Source of the DNA: an uncultured Atopobium sp.
GTDB taxonomy: Bacteria > Actinomycetota > Coriobacteriia > Coriobacteriales > Atopobiaceae
Direction: 5' to 3'
DNA length: 64,000 bases
Assembly (NCBI GenBank): GCA_916715765.1
Contig: CAKAPG010000001.1
Location: 112,966-176,965, forward strand
Shown here: positions 50,374-59,826 of the stretch, one piece after another
How positions within the stretch are numbered: position 1 is the stretch's first letter
Layout: each line of letters opens with the position of its first letter
Translations under genes and position numbers: made by a program
The notes under the pieces: model-generated
Databases searched by the model: none
What the model saw: the letters and a program-made list of their open reading frames with translations, nothing else
Told to the model about the DNA's origin: nothing

Positions 50374-51384
50374 ATGAAAAAAGTTGCTGTTATTGGTTCG
50401 GGATCATGGGGTACCGCGCTTTCAACACTTCTTGCTTCAACTTCTGATGAGGTAATTATTTGGTCTCGAGAGGCCGATGTTACCGAGTCCATCAATAACG
50501 AGCACGTTAACTGCAGACACCTTTCTGATTCTGAGCTTCCACACAATATTGTGTCTACCTCTAGTGAGGCTGAGGCTCTCACCGGTGTAGATGCTGTTGT
50601 TATGGCTGCTCCTTCCGCGTTTTTGCGCTCTGTTTGTGCTGCTTGCGCACCATATCTTGATCAAGAGGTTGATGTTTTGATCCTATCCAAGGGTATGGAA
50701 GCAGGTTCTCACAAGCTTATGCACGAAGTAGCTGCTGACGAGCTAGGAAACCCTGCAAGAATCGCCGTTCTTTCCGGTCCAAACCACGCAGAAGAGGTTA
50801 TTAAGCAGGGAATCTCTGCAGCAGTTGTTGCGTCTGAAGATGCCGAGGTTGCTAAGCGTTTCCAGACACTGCTTTCTCGACCTTACTTCAGAACCTACGT
50901 TAGCTCTGATGTACGCGGTGTTGAGGCTTGTGCTGCAGCTAAAAACGTTGTTGCTATTGCCTGTGGTATTGCAGTTGGTTTGGGTAACGGCGATAACGCC
51001 CTTGCTGCTCTTATGACACGCGGCTTGGCAGAGCTTGGTCGCGTAGTATGCGCCATTGGCGGAGACCCGCTTACCTGTATGGGTCTTGCAGGAATGGGTG
51101 ACTTGGTGGCTACCTGCACTTCCGAGCATTCTAGAAATAGAACGTTTGGAGAAGCCCTGGTCAAGGGCAAGACGCTTCAGTCATACCAGGAAGAAACAGG
51201 CATGGTTGTTGAGGGTGCTCAGGCCGTCATTGGTCTTTATGAGCTTGGTCAGCAAATGGACGTTGAGATGCCTATCACTTCAGCTGTTCACGCTGTGCTT
51301 TACGAAGGCGCTACGCCTGAAGACATTACTTCTCGCCTTACTAACCGCCTGCCTAATGAAGAATTTTATGGAATGACTCGATAG
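50374..51384 (+). CDS. gpsA: NAD(P)-dependent glycerol-3-phosphate dehydrogenase
   Basis: GpsA makes sn-glycerol-3-phosphate for phospholipid synthesis. The Rossmann motif VIGSGSWGTALSTLLA, the LSKGMEAGS segment, the active-site Lys region AAKNVVAIACG and GLAGMGDLVATC with SRNRTFGE are all present. The 336 residues are typical. It starts two bases after plsY. Confidence 0.96.
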   Translation: MKKVAVIGSGSWGTALSTLLASTSDEVIIWSREADVTESINNEHVNCRHLSDSELPHNIVSTSSEAEALTGVDAVVMAAPSAFLRSVCAACAPYLDQEVDVLILSKGMEAGSHKLMHEVAADELGNPARIAVLSGPNHAEEVIKQGISAAVVASEDAEVAKRFQTLLSRPYFRTYVSSDVRGVEACAAAKNVVAIACGIAVGLGNGDNALAALMTRGLAELGRVVCAIGGDPLTCMGLAGMGDLVATCTSEHSRNRTFGEALVKGKTLQSYQEETGMVVEGAQAVIGLYELGQQMDVEMPITSAVHAVLYEGATPEDITSRLTNRLPNEEFYGMTR

Positions 51385-51393
51385 GAGAGTTTA

Positions 51394-52068
51394 ATGAATA
51401 ACGTCCTGGTAGCACCGTCTGTTCTATCTGCAGATTTTTCCAAGCTTAAGAGCGAGCTTGATTCAATTGCAAACGCTGATTACATCCATTACGACGTCAT
51501 GGATGGCCACTTTGTGCCCAATATTTCCTTTGGTCCAGATATTTTCTCGTACTGCAAAAAGTCCTCTGAGCTGCCTATTGATGTCCATCTGATGGTCACC
51601 AATCCAGCTGAGATTGCTCCTTTGTTCCTGGACCGTGGTGCTGACGTTGTTACCTTCCACTACGAGGCCGAGGTTCACGCTCATCGTCTTGTTCATCTAA
51701 TTAAAGCTTCTGGCGCTAAGGCAGGTATTTCGCTTTGCCCAGGAACTCCTGTGAGCGTTCTTGAAGATCTTATCGAAGATCTTGACCTGGTGCTTATCAT
51801 GACAGTTAATCCCGGCTTTGGTGGTCAGAAGTTTATTCCTCACTCAATTGAGAAGCTCAAGGCACTCAAAGAGCTCTGCCGAAAGCACAACGCTCATCCT
51901 ATGGTTGAAGTTGATGGTGGCATTAGTGCAGCTAACGCAGCCGATGTTGTAGCCGCTGGTGCCGATATGCTTGTTGCAGGTAGTGCTGTATTTGGCCAGG
52001 AAGATCGAGCTGCAACTATCCAGGCAATCCGCTCCGCTGGCGAGTCTGCTCTTACCGTTCAAGGCTAG
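51394..52068 (+). CDS. rpe: ribulose-phosphate 3-epimerase
   Basis: Rpe interconverts ribulose-5-phosphate and xylulose-5-phosphate. The TIM-barrel motifs PSVLSADFSKL, HYDVMDGHFVPNISFGPD, DVHLMVTNP, VNPGFGGQKFI and EVDGGIS are clear, including the two catalytic Asp residues. The 224 residues are standard. The ribosome-binding site AGGAG precedes the ATG. Confidence 0.95.
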   Translation: MNNVLVAPSVLSADFSKLKSELDSIANADYIHYDVMDGHFVPNISFGPDIFSYCKKSSELPIDVHLMVTNPAEIAPLFLDRGADVVTFHYEAEVHAHRLVHLIKASGAKAGISLCPGTPVSVLEDLIEDLDLVLIMTVNPGFGGQKFIPHSIEKLKALKELCRKHNAHPMVEVDGGISAANAADVVAAGADMLVAGSAVFGQEDRAATIQAIRSAGESALTVQG

Positions 52069-52129
52069 ACTGCACTCTCAAGCATCATTTGCACATAAAC
52101 CACCAAGATTGAATCAACAGAAACACGCT

Positions 52130-53278
52130 ATGGATTACGTTTACCTAGACTATGCAGCTTCAGCACCATTGCGCCAAGAAGCGCTTGATGCCGAGAAAAC
52201 CTATGAAGCTTCACCCATTGCAGGGGTGAACCCAAACTCTTTGCACTCGCTTGGTCGTCAAGCAGCGCGAGAGCTTGATGGTACTCGTGGTGTTATTGCA
52301 CGTGCGGTAGGCGGCAAATTTAGAGCTCCTGACGTGGTCTTTTGCTCCGGCGGTACCGAGGGCAATAACCTCTCAGTTCTTGGTATGGCAGAAGGAATTC
52401 GTAACAAGGATCACAAGCGCAACACGGTGGTTTTCTCGGCAATTGAACATGATTCTATTTTGGATCTTGCACCGGTTCTTCGCGAGAAGGGCTTTGAGGT
52501 TAGAATTGCTCAACCTAACCGTCAGGGAAAGATTGAACTTTCTGCACTTGAAGGTCTTTTAGATCAGTCGGTAGCTCTTGTTTCTGTAATGTATGCCAAC
52601 AATGAAACGGGCGTTATTCAGTCAGTTGTAGACCTTGCTTGTGCTGCTCATAAGGTGGGTGCGCTTTTTCATACTGACGCTGTTCAGGCGTTTGGTCGTA
52701 TTCCTCTTGAGGTAGCAGATGTAGATGCCCTGACTATTGCCGCCCATAAGATCGGTGGCCCTCTGGGTATTGCTGCGGTTCTTATGCGCTCAAAGACTCC
52801 ATTTAAAGCACAGAGTTACGGCGGGGGACAAGAGGCTGGTAGGCGTCATGGAACTCAGGACGTGAGGAGCGCTCTAGCTTTTGCTGCTGCCGCTCAGTGG
52901 TGCCTTGAGAATCTTTCTCAAACACAGGAGAGCGTTTCTGCTCGTGCCAATAAGGTATATGAGACTCTTGGTGCTTCTCCCAAGATTAAGCCAACTACAG
53001 AGGCGTATGCTGGCAAAGATCATATGCCTGGTACGGTAAGTATTATGGTTCCATCAATGGATTCTGAGACGCTTATCCTAAAGCTTGACCAAGCCGGTTA
53101 TGAGGTCTCGGCGGGTTCTGCTTGTTCATCAGGTTCTCTTAATGCAAGTCATGTGCTCACTGCTATGGGAATTTCCAGAAACGAGGCTCTAGGTAGCTTA
53201 CGTATTACTTTTGATGAGCGCGTTTCTGAAGCTGATCTTGATGCTTTCTGTACAACGTTGCTCCATATTGTAGGCTAA
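52130..53278 (+). CDS. cysteine desulfurase (NifS/IscS family)
   Basis: This PLP enzyme takes sulfur from cysteine for iron-sulfur clusters or tRNA thiolation. VYLDYAASAPLRQEA, CSGGTEGNN, SAIEHDSI, the PLP Lys in TIAAHKIGGPLG and the active Cys in SAGSACSSGSLN are all visible. The ATG at 52130 gives 382 residues and the conserved N-terminus. The open frame continues upstream into rpe and is not used. No Shine-Dalgarno sequence is near the start. It lacks an adjacent iscU or mnmA gene, so the acceptor is unknown. Confidence 0.9.
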   Translation: MDYVYLDYAASAPLRQEALDAEKTYEASPIAGVNPNSLHSLGRQAARELDGTRGVIARAVGGKFRAPDVVFCSGGTEGNNLSVLGMAEGIRNKDHKRNTVVFSAIEHDSILDLAPVLREKGFEVRIAQPNRQGKIELSALEGLLDQSVALVSVMYANNETGVIQSVVDLACAAHKVGALFHTDAVQAFGRIPLEVADVDALTIAAHKIGGPLGIAAVLMRSKTPFKAQSYGGGQEAGRRHGTQDVRSALAFAAAAQWCLENLSQTQESVSARANKVYETLGASPKIKPTTEAYAGKDHMPGTVSIMVPSMDSETLILKLDQAGYEVSAGSACSSGSLNASHVLTAMGISRNEALGSLRITFDERVSEADLDAFCTTLLHIVG

Positions 53279-53374
53279 TTTTTCACATACTAATCTCTTC
53301 ATTAGTTATGTTCTGCATCTCATACGTCCTTATTTACGGTAGACTAGACAAGTAACCGTATATGAGGAGGCCCC

Positions 53375-54094
53375 ATGAGTGAGTCTGTTAATCTGATGCA
53401 GCTCCAGGATATTGATTTGCAGCTGCTAAAACTCGCATCCAACTTGGCCTCAATGCCCCAGGTTCAAAAGATTAAAAATGCCCAACTTGCAGAGAAAAAG
53501 ATTGCTTCTCAGCTTAAGCAGGTTCTTGGCGTTAAAAAAGATGTAGAAATTGATATTTCTGACCTCAATGAGCAGCGCGCCCATTATGTCCTTAAGACAG
53601 AAGAGGTTTCTGCTGCAGTAGAAACTGCTACCAATCATCGTGCTATTAGAGACTTTGACCAGCAGCTTTCTTCTTTGGCAAAGAATATCGAGAAGTGTGA
53701 TTTCAAACTTGCAGCAAAAGCTGAAGAACTTGAAAAGTGCAAGAAGGCTTATCAGACAGCTCAAGACTTGCAGGTAAAGCTTATGAAAGAGCGTGAGAGC
53801 CTTTCTCAGTCCCTTGATATTGATTCTGCGGCTCTTCGCGCAGAGATTGTTGAGCTCTCTAAATCTCGAGAAGAGCTTGCAGCTCAGATTTCTTCTGACA
53901 CGCTTGAGCGCTATGAAGCTGCACGTAAACGTTTTAAGGGCCTGGCAGTTGAGCACCTTGTAGGTAATGTTCCAAGCGTTTGTCGCGTCAAGTTACAACC
54001 AAGTTCATTCCACGATCTTCAGCACAGCTCCGAGATTGCTGAGTGCCCTTATTGCCACAGGATGCTTATTACATCTACAGCGTTTGAAGAATAA
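53375..54094 (+). CDS. coiled-coil protein with C-terminal zinc ribbon (CdsZ/DUF164 type)
   Basis: Residues 5-175 form two long coiled-coil segments rich in Leu, Lys and Glu. The C-terminal knot ends AECPYCHRMLI. In this family the ribbon normally has two CxxC pairs. Here the first pair seems to be reduced to one Cys (PSVCRVKL), while the second is intact. Members have been tied to ribosomes or envelope functions, but the role is unclear. The ATG follows GAGGAGG. coaBC follows 14 bases later. The length is 239 residues. Confidence 0.75.
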   Translation: MSESVNLMQLQDIDLQLLKLASNLASMPQVQKIKNAQLAEKKIASQLKQVLGVKKDVEIDISDLNEQRAHYVLKTEEVSAAVETATNHRAIRDFDQQLSSLAKNIEKCDFKLAAKAEELEKCKKAYQTAQDLQVKLMKERESLSQSLDIDSAALRAEIVELSKSREELAAQISSDTLERYEAARKRFKGLAVEHLVGNVPSVCRVKLQPSSFHDLQHSSEIAECPYCHRMLITSTAFEE

Positions 54095-54108
54095 AGGAAT
54101 TTATTACT

Positions 54109-55335
54109 ATGTTGGATAAAACCACTCAGTCCTCTGTATGCCTTGTGGTGTGCGGAGGAATTGCTGCATATAAAGCCTGCGAAGTGCTCAGAGGCCTTCA
54201 GAAAGCTGACTGTGACGTTCGTGTTGTTATGACAGAAGATGCAGCTCAGTTTGTAGGAAAGACTACCTTTGAAGCATTAACGCATCATGAGGTAGTGCAG
54301 TCGCTTTACAACAATGCCGAGACTCCTGTTGCTCACGTTGACCTTGCTGACTGGGCAGATTGCATGGTAGTTGTACCAGCCACTGCTAATATCATGGCAA
54401 AGATGGCTTATGGAATAGCTGATGATGCTGCAAGCACAACGCTTCTAGCAGCTCATACGCCAGTTCTTGTGGCTCCTGCCATGAATACACACATGTGGAC
54501 AAATCCAGCCACTCAGGCAAATGTCGCACTGCTCCGTCAGCGAGGAATCCAGATGGTTATGCCTGAGTCAGGTCGTCTTGCCTGTGGCTATACCGGTGAT
54601 GGCAAACTTGCTCCCGTTCAGCAGATTGTAGACGCTGCACTGAAGGTTCTTTCCGGTAATGACGCGGCGCCATCCAAGCAAGATCTTGCAGGTAAAAAGA
54701 TTCTTATTACCGCAGGACCAACGCACGAGAAGATTGATCCAGTTCGCTTCATTGCCAACTGTTCAACAGGAAAACTTGGCTATACCGTGGCTAAAATTGC
54801 AGCCAGTCGTGGAGCAGATGTCACCCTTGTCTCTGGACCCACACACCTTGAGGCTCCTCAAGGAGTCAACGTGCAAAGAGTAGTATCTGCTGAAGATATG
54901 TATAAGGCATGTGTAAACGTCTTTGACAGCGTTGATGCAGCAATTTTGACGGCAGCTGTTGCCGACTATACTCCAGCTCACCCAGCAGATCATAAGCTCA
55001 AGAAATCATTAGAATACCTTGAGTCTATTGACCTTAAAGAAACCACAGATATTCTCGCCAGCCTTTCTAAGACCAGGAAAGACCAGATTGTCGTAGGTTT
55101 TGCAGCTGAGACAAATAACCTTTTGGAGCATGCTCAGGCTAAACTTGAACGTAAAGGTTGCTCCATGATTGTGGCAAATGATGTTTCTAGACCAGATTCA
55201 ACCTTTGGTTCAGATACAGACCGCGTGGCTTTTGTAACACCTCAAGGTGTAGAACAGCTTGAGACTTTGCCACTTGCTGACGTAGCTTCAGAGCTTTTGG
55301 ACCGTGTGGCCAAGATGCTTAAGGAGCGTGCATAG
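54109..55335 (+). CDS. coaBC: bifunctional phosphopantothenoylcysteine decarboxylase / phosphopantothenate-cysteine ligase
   Basis: CoaBC performs two consecutive steps of coenzyme A synthesis. The flavin-binding CoaC half starts VCLVVCGGIAAYKACEVLRG, has VVPATANIMAKMA and the active region ACGYTGDG. The CoaB half begins near residue 195 with ILITAGPTHEKIDPVRFIANCSTGKLGY. The 408 residues are typical. The gene sits between the coiled-coil zinc-ribbon gene and nfo. Confidence 0.94.
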   Translation: MLDKTTQSSVCLVVCGGIAAYKACEVLRGLQKADCDVRVVMTEDAAQFVGKTTFEALTHHEVVQSLYNNAETPVAHVDLADWADCMVVVPATANIMAKMAYGIADDAASTTLLAAHTPVLVAPAMNTHMWTNPATQANVALLRQRGIQMVMPESGRLACGYTGDGKLAPVQQIVDAALKVLSGNDAAPSKQDLAGKKILITAGPTHEKIDPVRFIANCSTGKLGYTVAKIAASRGADVTLVSGPTHLEAPQGVNVQRVVSAEDMYKACVNVFDSVDAAILTAAVADYTPAHPADHKLKKSLEYLESIDLKETTDILASLSKTRKDQIVVGFAAETNNLLEHAQAKLERKGCSMIVANDVSRPDSTFGSDTDRVAFVTPQGVEQLETLPLADVASELLDRVAKMLKERA

Positions 55336-55336
55336 C

Positions 55337-56188
55337 GTGCGGCCAGAAGAACTTTTTATTGGATGCCATCTCTCGGCAGGCAAGGGCTGGGAGGCAATGG
55401 GTAAGGATGCTCTTTCTATTGGGGCAACTACCTTTGCTTTCTTTACCAGAAATCCTCGTGGTGGCAACGCTAAGGCTCTAGATGAGGCTGATGTTGCAAA
55501 ACTCAGAGTACTGCTTGAGACAAACCATTTTGGACCTTTGGTAGCACACGCTCCCTACACAATGAATCTGTGCTCAGCAAAAGATGAGACCAGGGATTTT
55601 GCCCGTCGAGCACTCACAGAAGATCTTGAGCGCATGGAGTATCTGCCAGGCAATTATTACAACTTTCATCCCGGTAGCCATGTGTGTCAAGGCTCTGACG
55701 TGGCAATAGAGCAAATATCAGAAGCGCTTAATGACTGCCTTTTTGAGAGCCAGCACACTACGGTTCTTCTTGAAACTATGGCGGGCAAGGGCACAGAAGT
55801 TGGTAAAACGTTTGAGGAGATTGCTTCAATTCTAGATAAGGTAAACCACCCCGAGCTTATGGGCGTATGTCTTGATACCTGCCATGTTCACGATGGCGGC
55901 TATGAGATTGTAGAAAATCTTGATGCTGTTCTAGATACGTTTGACCAGATAATTGGTTTAGAAAAGCTTAAAGCCTTGCATCTTAATGATTCTAAGAATC
56001 CCCTTGGAGCACATAAAGATAGACATGAGCAGATTGGAAAAGGCTTTATTGGTCTTGATACGTTCCGCGCTGTGGTGACTAATCCGCGCGTCAACACGCT
56101 TCCTATGATTTTGGAGACTCCTCATTCTGAGCTTTCTGGTTGGGGAGAAGAAATTGCGTTACTTCGTTCTTTTTTAGGTGATAACTAG
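55337..56188 (+). CDS. nfo: endonuclease IV (deoxyribonuclease IV)
   Basis: Nfo cuts at abasic sites during base-excision repair. The TIM barrel with three zinc ions is marked by IGCHLSAGKGWEAM, YNFHPGSHV, LLETMAGKG, VCLDTCHVHDGGYE and LKALHLNDSKNPLGAHKDRHEQIGKGFIG. I use GTG 55337, one base after the coaBC stop, giving 283 residues with a normal N-terminus. The next gene overlaps its stop by one base. Confidence 0.94.
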   Translation: MRPEELFIGCHLSAGKGWEAMGKDALSIGATTFAFFTRNPRGGNAKALDEADVAKLRVLLETNHFGPLVAHAPYTMNLCSAKDETRDFARRALTEDLERMEYLPGNYYNFHPGSHVCQGSDVAIEQISEALNDCLFESQHTTVLLETMAGKGTEVGKTFEEIASILDKVNHPELMGVCLDTCHVHDGGYEIVENLDAVLDTFDQIIGLEKLKALHLNDSKNPLGAHKDRHEQIGKGFIGLDTFRAVVTNPRVNTLPMILETPHSELSGWGEEIALLRSFLGDN

Positions 56189-58080
56189 TGGGAATTCTGG
56201 TAGGCTGCGAACAAATTTCTATGGAATGGCCTGGTAAGAAGGTTCTTACCAACCAGACTATTGGCGTTAATGAGGGTGACCGTATTGGTGTTGTGGGCAA
56301 AAACGGCGATGGAAAATCAACCCTCTTAGATCTTATCGCCAAAAGAATTGAGCCTGATTCTGGTAACGTAATTTGGAGAAGTGGCATCCAAGTAGGCTAT
56401 ATGGGCCAAAGTGATTCACTTTCTGATACACAGACAGTTTGCAGTGCTGTTGTGGGAGACACGCCAGAGTACGAGTGGGCATCTGACGCTCGCATCCGTA
56501 AGATTATTGATGAGCTCATTGGAGACTTGGACTGGAATGGTCTGGTAGGAGAGCTTTCCGGAGGTCAGCGTAGACGCTGCGATTTGGCTCGACTGCTTGT
56601 GGGCACCTGGGACTTAATGCTTATTGACGAGCCAACCAACCACCTTGATCTTCATGCCATTCAGTGGCTTGCAAATCACCTTAAAAACCGCTGGTCAGAG
56701 GGAAATGGCGCTCTCATTCTAGTCACACATGACCGTTGGTTCTTGGATGAGGTCTGCGACCACATGTGGGAAGTCCACGATGGCGTTATTGACCCATTTG
56801 ACGGCGGCTATTCTGCCTACATTCAAGCTCGAGTCGAACGTGATAGACAGGCAGCGGTGATGGAAGAACGCCGTCAGAATACGCTTAGAAAAGAGCTTAA
56901 CTGGCTTGCCCATGGCGCAAAGGCTCGCACGTCAAAGCCTAAGTTTAGGATTGACGCTGCCATGGAGCTTCTAGCCGAAGATCCACCACTGAGAAACACG
57001 CTTGAGCTCAAACGCATGGCAGTCTCTAGGCTAGGCAAGCAGGTTATTGAGATGCATGACGTCTCGTTTGCCTACAAAAATGCCGCACAGACAACGGAAG
57101 CAGATCAAAATACGCAGGCTGCCGACGTTGACTCTCAAGCAGACGTCATCAAACATGTTGAGTGGCTCATTGGCCCTGGTGATCGTTATGGCATTCTAGG
57201 TGAGAATGGCGCTGGTAAATCTACGCTTCTTGAGCTGATGACACAGCAGTTGCAGCCAACATCTGGTCTGGTAAAGGTAGGAAAGTCCGTCAAATTTGGC
57301 TGGCTTTCTCAGCAGATTGATACGTTTGCCACAAAAGAGGCGTGGACCGTTCTTGAGCTGTTAAGTCAGTACAAGACAAGTTACCTGGTAAACGGTAAGA
57401 TGCAAAGCCCTACACAGCTGCTTGAAAGCTTGGGCTTTGATCGTCGAGAGTTCACTAATCGCTTGCAAGATCTTTCCGGAGGTCAGCGTAGGCGTTTGGC
57501 ACTCCTTTGCGTCCTTCTTGAAGAGCCAAACGTGCTGGTGCTGGATGAGCCAGGCAACGACCTGGATACGGACATGCTGGCTGTCCTGGAAGACCTTCTG
57601 GACTCGTGGCCTGGAACGCTTCTGGTCGTCAGCCACGATCGCTTCTTGATTGAGCGCGTAACTGACGACCAATATGCCCTCATTGACGGCCACATTCGCC
57701 ACGTTCCTGGCGGCGTAGACGAGTACCTCAAGCTTGTTGATGCTGCAAAGCAAACGGCGAGAAGAGCGGGGGAGTTGTCGGGTACACGCGGAAACTCAGA
57801 TACAAATGAGCCGCAGGTAGACGGATCTTCTCGCCAGGGTACTGCGGTGCTGAGTAACGCTGAGCGTCGCGAGCTCAAGAAGCGCTTTGATTCGATTGAG
57901 AGGCGTATGGGCAAGGCTCAGGAACTGCCTAAGCAGATTAGGGAGCAGATGAGTTCCGCTGATGCTACTGACGCGCAGCGTTTGATGGAGTTGCAGCAGC
58001 AGCTTGATGACGCAGAAGCGGCGCTGATGGAGCTGGAAGACGAGTGGTTAACGCTAGCAGAGAAACTTGGTGAAGCGTAA
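56188..58080 (+). CDS. uup: ABC-F ATPase, Uup-like
   Basis: Two ABC domains and a C-terminal coiled coil in 630 residues. Domain 1: VGKNGDGKSTLLDLI, LSGGQRRRCDLARLL and LLIDEPTNHLD-like MLIDEPTNHLD. The segment RKELNWLAHGAKARTSKPK is characteristic of the Uup branch. Domain 2: GENGAGKSTLLELM, LSGGQRRRLALL and VLVLDEPGNDLDTD, where Gly replaces the usual Thr. The tail (ERRELKKRFDSIERRM to the end) is a coiled coil. Uup is linked to ribosome function and DNA transposition control. GTG start. Confidence 0.87.
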   Translation: MGILVGCEQISMEWPGKKVLTNQTIGVNEGDRIGVVGKNGDGKSTLLDLIAKRIEPDSGNVIWRSGIQVGYMGQSDSLSDTQTVCSAVVGDTPEYEWASDARIRKIIDELIGDLDWNGLVGELSGGQRRRCDLARLLVGTWDLMLIDEPTNHLDLHAIQWLANHLKNRWSEGNGALILVTHDRWFLDEVCDHMWEVHDGVIDPFDGGYSAYIQARVERDRQAAVMEERRQNTLRKELNWLAHGAKARTSKPKFRIDAAMELLAEDPPLRNTLELKRMAVSRLGKQVIEMHDVSFAYKNAAQTTEADQNTQAADVDSQADVIKHVEWLIGPGDRYGILGENGAGKSTLLELMTQQLQPTSGLVKVGKSVKFGWLSQQIDTFATKEAWTVLELLSQYKTSYLVNGKMQSPTQLLESLGFDRREFTNRLQDLSGGQRRRLALLCVLLEEPNVLVLDEPGNDLDTDMLAVLEDLLDSWPGTLLVVSHDRFLIERVTDDQYALIDGHIRHVPGGVDEYLKLVDAAKQTARRAGELSGTRGNSDTNEPQVDGSSRQGTAVLSNAERRELKKRFDSIERRMGKAQELPKQIREQMSSADATDAQRLMELQQQLDDAEAALMELEDEWLTLAEKLGEA

Positions 58081-59826
58081 ATGGGAGAGTTGCTCTCTAG
58101 ATTCGTATGGCCAAAGTATAGTCGCAAGAGTTTTGTTGCCTTGCTTTGTAAAGGTGTTGAGGTCATTGGTGACCTTCTTACACCTTTGATTATTGCGCGC
58201 ATGATTGACCTCGGAATTCACGGGGCAAACATGTATGACATTATTCGCTACGGTATTTTGCTAGTCGTAATCGCAATTGTGGGTTTTAGTTTTACGCTTG
58301 TCTGTCAGAAAATTGCTTCTATTGTTTCTCAGCGCACGGGAACTGACCTGCGCAATGAGCTGTTTGAGAAGATTCAAGAGCTCTCAAGTGCCGATATTTC
58401 TGCACTGGGAACAGATACGCTGGTAACTCGTCTTATCAACGATGTTAACCAGGTGCAGGTTACCGTTGCTTTGGGCATTCGTCAACTGGTCAGATGGCCA
58501 ATTTTGGCGGCCGGATCTATTATTGCAACCCTTATGCTTGACGCTCAGCTTGGTATGGTCTTTTTACTGGCGACCGTACTGGTAGCAGCTATTTTCTTCT
58601 TTGTTGCACGTAAATCTACCGCACTCTTTACTGAACTGCAGAAACGCCTTGATACCATTTCTTTATATATGCGACAAATGCTTTCTGGTATTCGTGTTAT
58701 TAGGGCTTTTAGACATGAAGCAGAGGAGAAGGAACAGTTCTCAAAGGCAGTTTTAGCACAAACAAAAACAGCCACTAATGCTGCAAATTACTCAGCGCTA
58801 TTGAACCCTGCAACCTTCCTTGTTATGTACCTGGGAATTGCGGTAACGCTCTGGCTGGCAGCTCCCCAGATTACCGCTGGTACGCTCTCTCAAGGTACCG
58901 TGGTGGCACTTGTTAGCTATATGACTAGTGCACTTTTAGCAATTGGCTACGTTGCTAACCTGGTCATTATCATCACGCGTGGAGCCGCTTCTGCCACTCG
59001 TGTGATGGAAGTTCTGAACACCAAACCAGCGCTCTCTGATAAGGGAAACAAGCACATAAACCTCACTGAATCTGACTTTGCCGGAACCGCTGTAGCGTTT
59101 AAGGACGCCTCGCTTGTCTACGATGGCGGAGGAGAGCCAGCTCTTTCTGACATCAATCTCTCGCTGCAGGCTGGTCAGACGCTGGGGATCATCGGTGGTA
59201 CTGGCTCCGGTAAGTCTAGTTTTGCCGCCCTCATCCCACGACTCTTTGACACAGAAACCGGCTCTGTAAGCGTCTTTGATCACGACGTCAAAACCTATAC
59301 CTTTGAGCAGTTGCGCTCCCTTATTGGCTATGTTCCTCAGCACACCTCACTAGTCAGTGGCACTATTCGCTCCAATCTTTGCTGGAAGAATCCAAACGCC
59401 ACCGATGAGGAGCTTTGGAAAGCTCTTGAAGTTGCTCAAGCGGCAGACTTTGTACGCGAGAAACCCGATCAGCTTGACAGTATTGTTGAGCGCGGCGGAA
59501 AGAACTTCTCAGGCGGCCAACGTCAGAGGCTGACTATTGCTCGTGCGCTGGTAGGAAGTCCACGTATTGTTATCTTGGACGATGCTGCCTCTGCTCTTGA
59601 TTTTGCTACGGACGCTCACCTTCGCATGGCACTTCGCAAACTGAGCGCCACTACAACCAGCATTATTATTTCGCAGCGTGTAGCAGCGGTAATGCACGCA
59701 GATAAGATTCTTGTTCTTGATCATGGCAAACAAGTGGGACTGGGAACACACAAAGAACTTCTGGCCACATGCCCGCTCTATAAAGAGATTTGCCTTTCAC
59801 AGCTTCGTCCTGAGGAGGTGGAGTAA
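58081..59826 (+). CDS. ABC exporter half-transporter (degenerate-site subunit)
   Basis: A 581-residue membrane-ATPase fusion with six transmembrane segments (about 15-300) and one nucleotide-binding domain. Walker A GGTGSGKSSFAAL, signature FSGGQRQRLTIARAL and Walker B IVILDDAASALDF are visible. The catalytic Glu after Walker B is Asp here, marking a degenerate ATP site. The next gene supplies the complementary subunit. It starts directly after uup's stop. Substrate unknown; related pairs export drugs, peptides or lipids. Confidence 0.88.
   Translation: MGELLSRFVWPKYSRKSFVALLCKGVEVIGDLLTPLIIARMIDLGIHGANMYDIIRYGILLVVIAIVGFSFTLVCQKIASIVSQRTGTDLRNELFEKIQELSSADISALGTDTLVTRLINDVNQVQVTVALGIRQLVRWPILAAGSIIATLMLDAQLGMVFLLATVLVAAIFFFVARKSTALFTELQKRLDTISLYMRQMLSGIRVIRAFRHEAEEKEQFSKAVLAQTKTATNAANYSALLNPATFLVMYLGIAVTLWLAAPQITAGTLSQGTVVALVSYMTSALLAIGYVANLVIIITRGAASATRVMEVLNTKPALSDKGNKHINLTESDFAGTAVAFKDASLVYDGGGEPALSDINLSLQAGQTLGIIGGTGSGKSSFAALIPRLFDTETGSVSVFDHDVKTYTFEQLRSLIGYVPQHTSLVSGTIRSNLCWKNPNATDEELWKALEVAQAADFVREKPDQLDSIVERGGKNFSGGQRQRLTIARALVGSPRIVILDDAASALDFATDAHLRMALRKLSATTTSIIISQRVAAVMHADKILVLDHGKQVGLGTHKELLATCPLYKEICLSQLRPEEVE

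Noticed and set aside
51959..52129. N-terminal extension of the cysteine desulfurase
   Set aside because: The open frame overlaps rpe out of frame and precedes the conserved VYLDYAA start, so ATG 52130 is used.
1951..59460. CGCGAGAA, a close relative of the repeated octamer, seen about ten times
   Set aside because: Most copies lie in the sense direction as the codons CGC GAG AAG (Arg-Glu-Lys), so codon use can explain them. They are not counted with GGCGAGAA.
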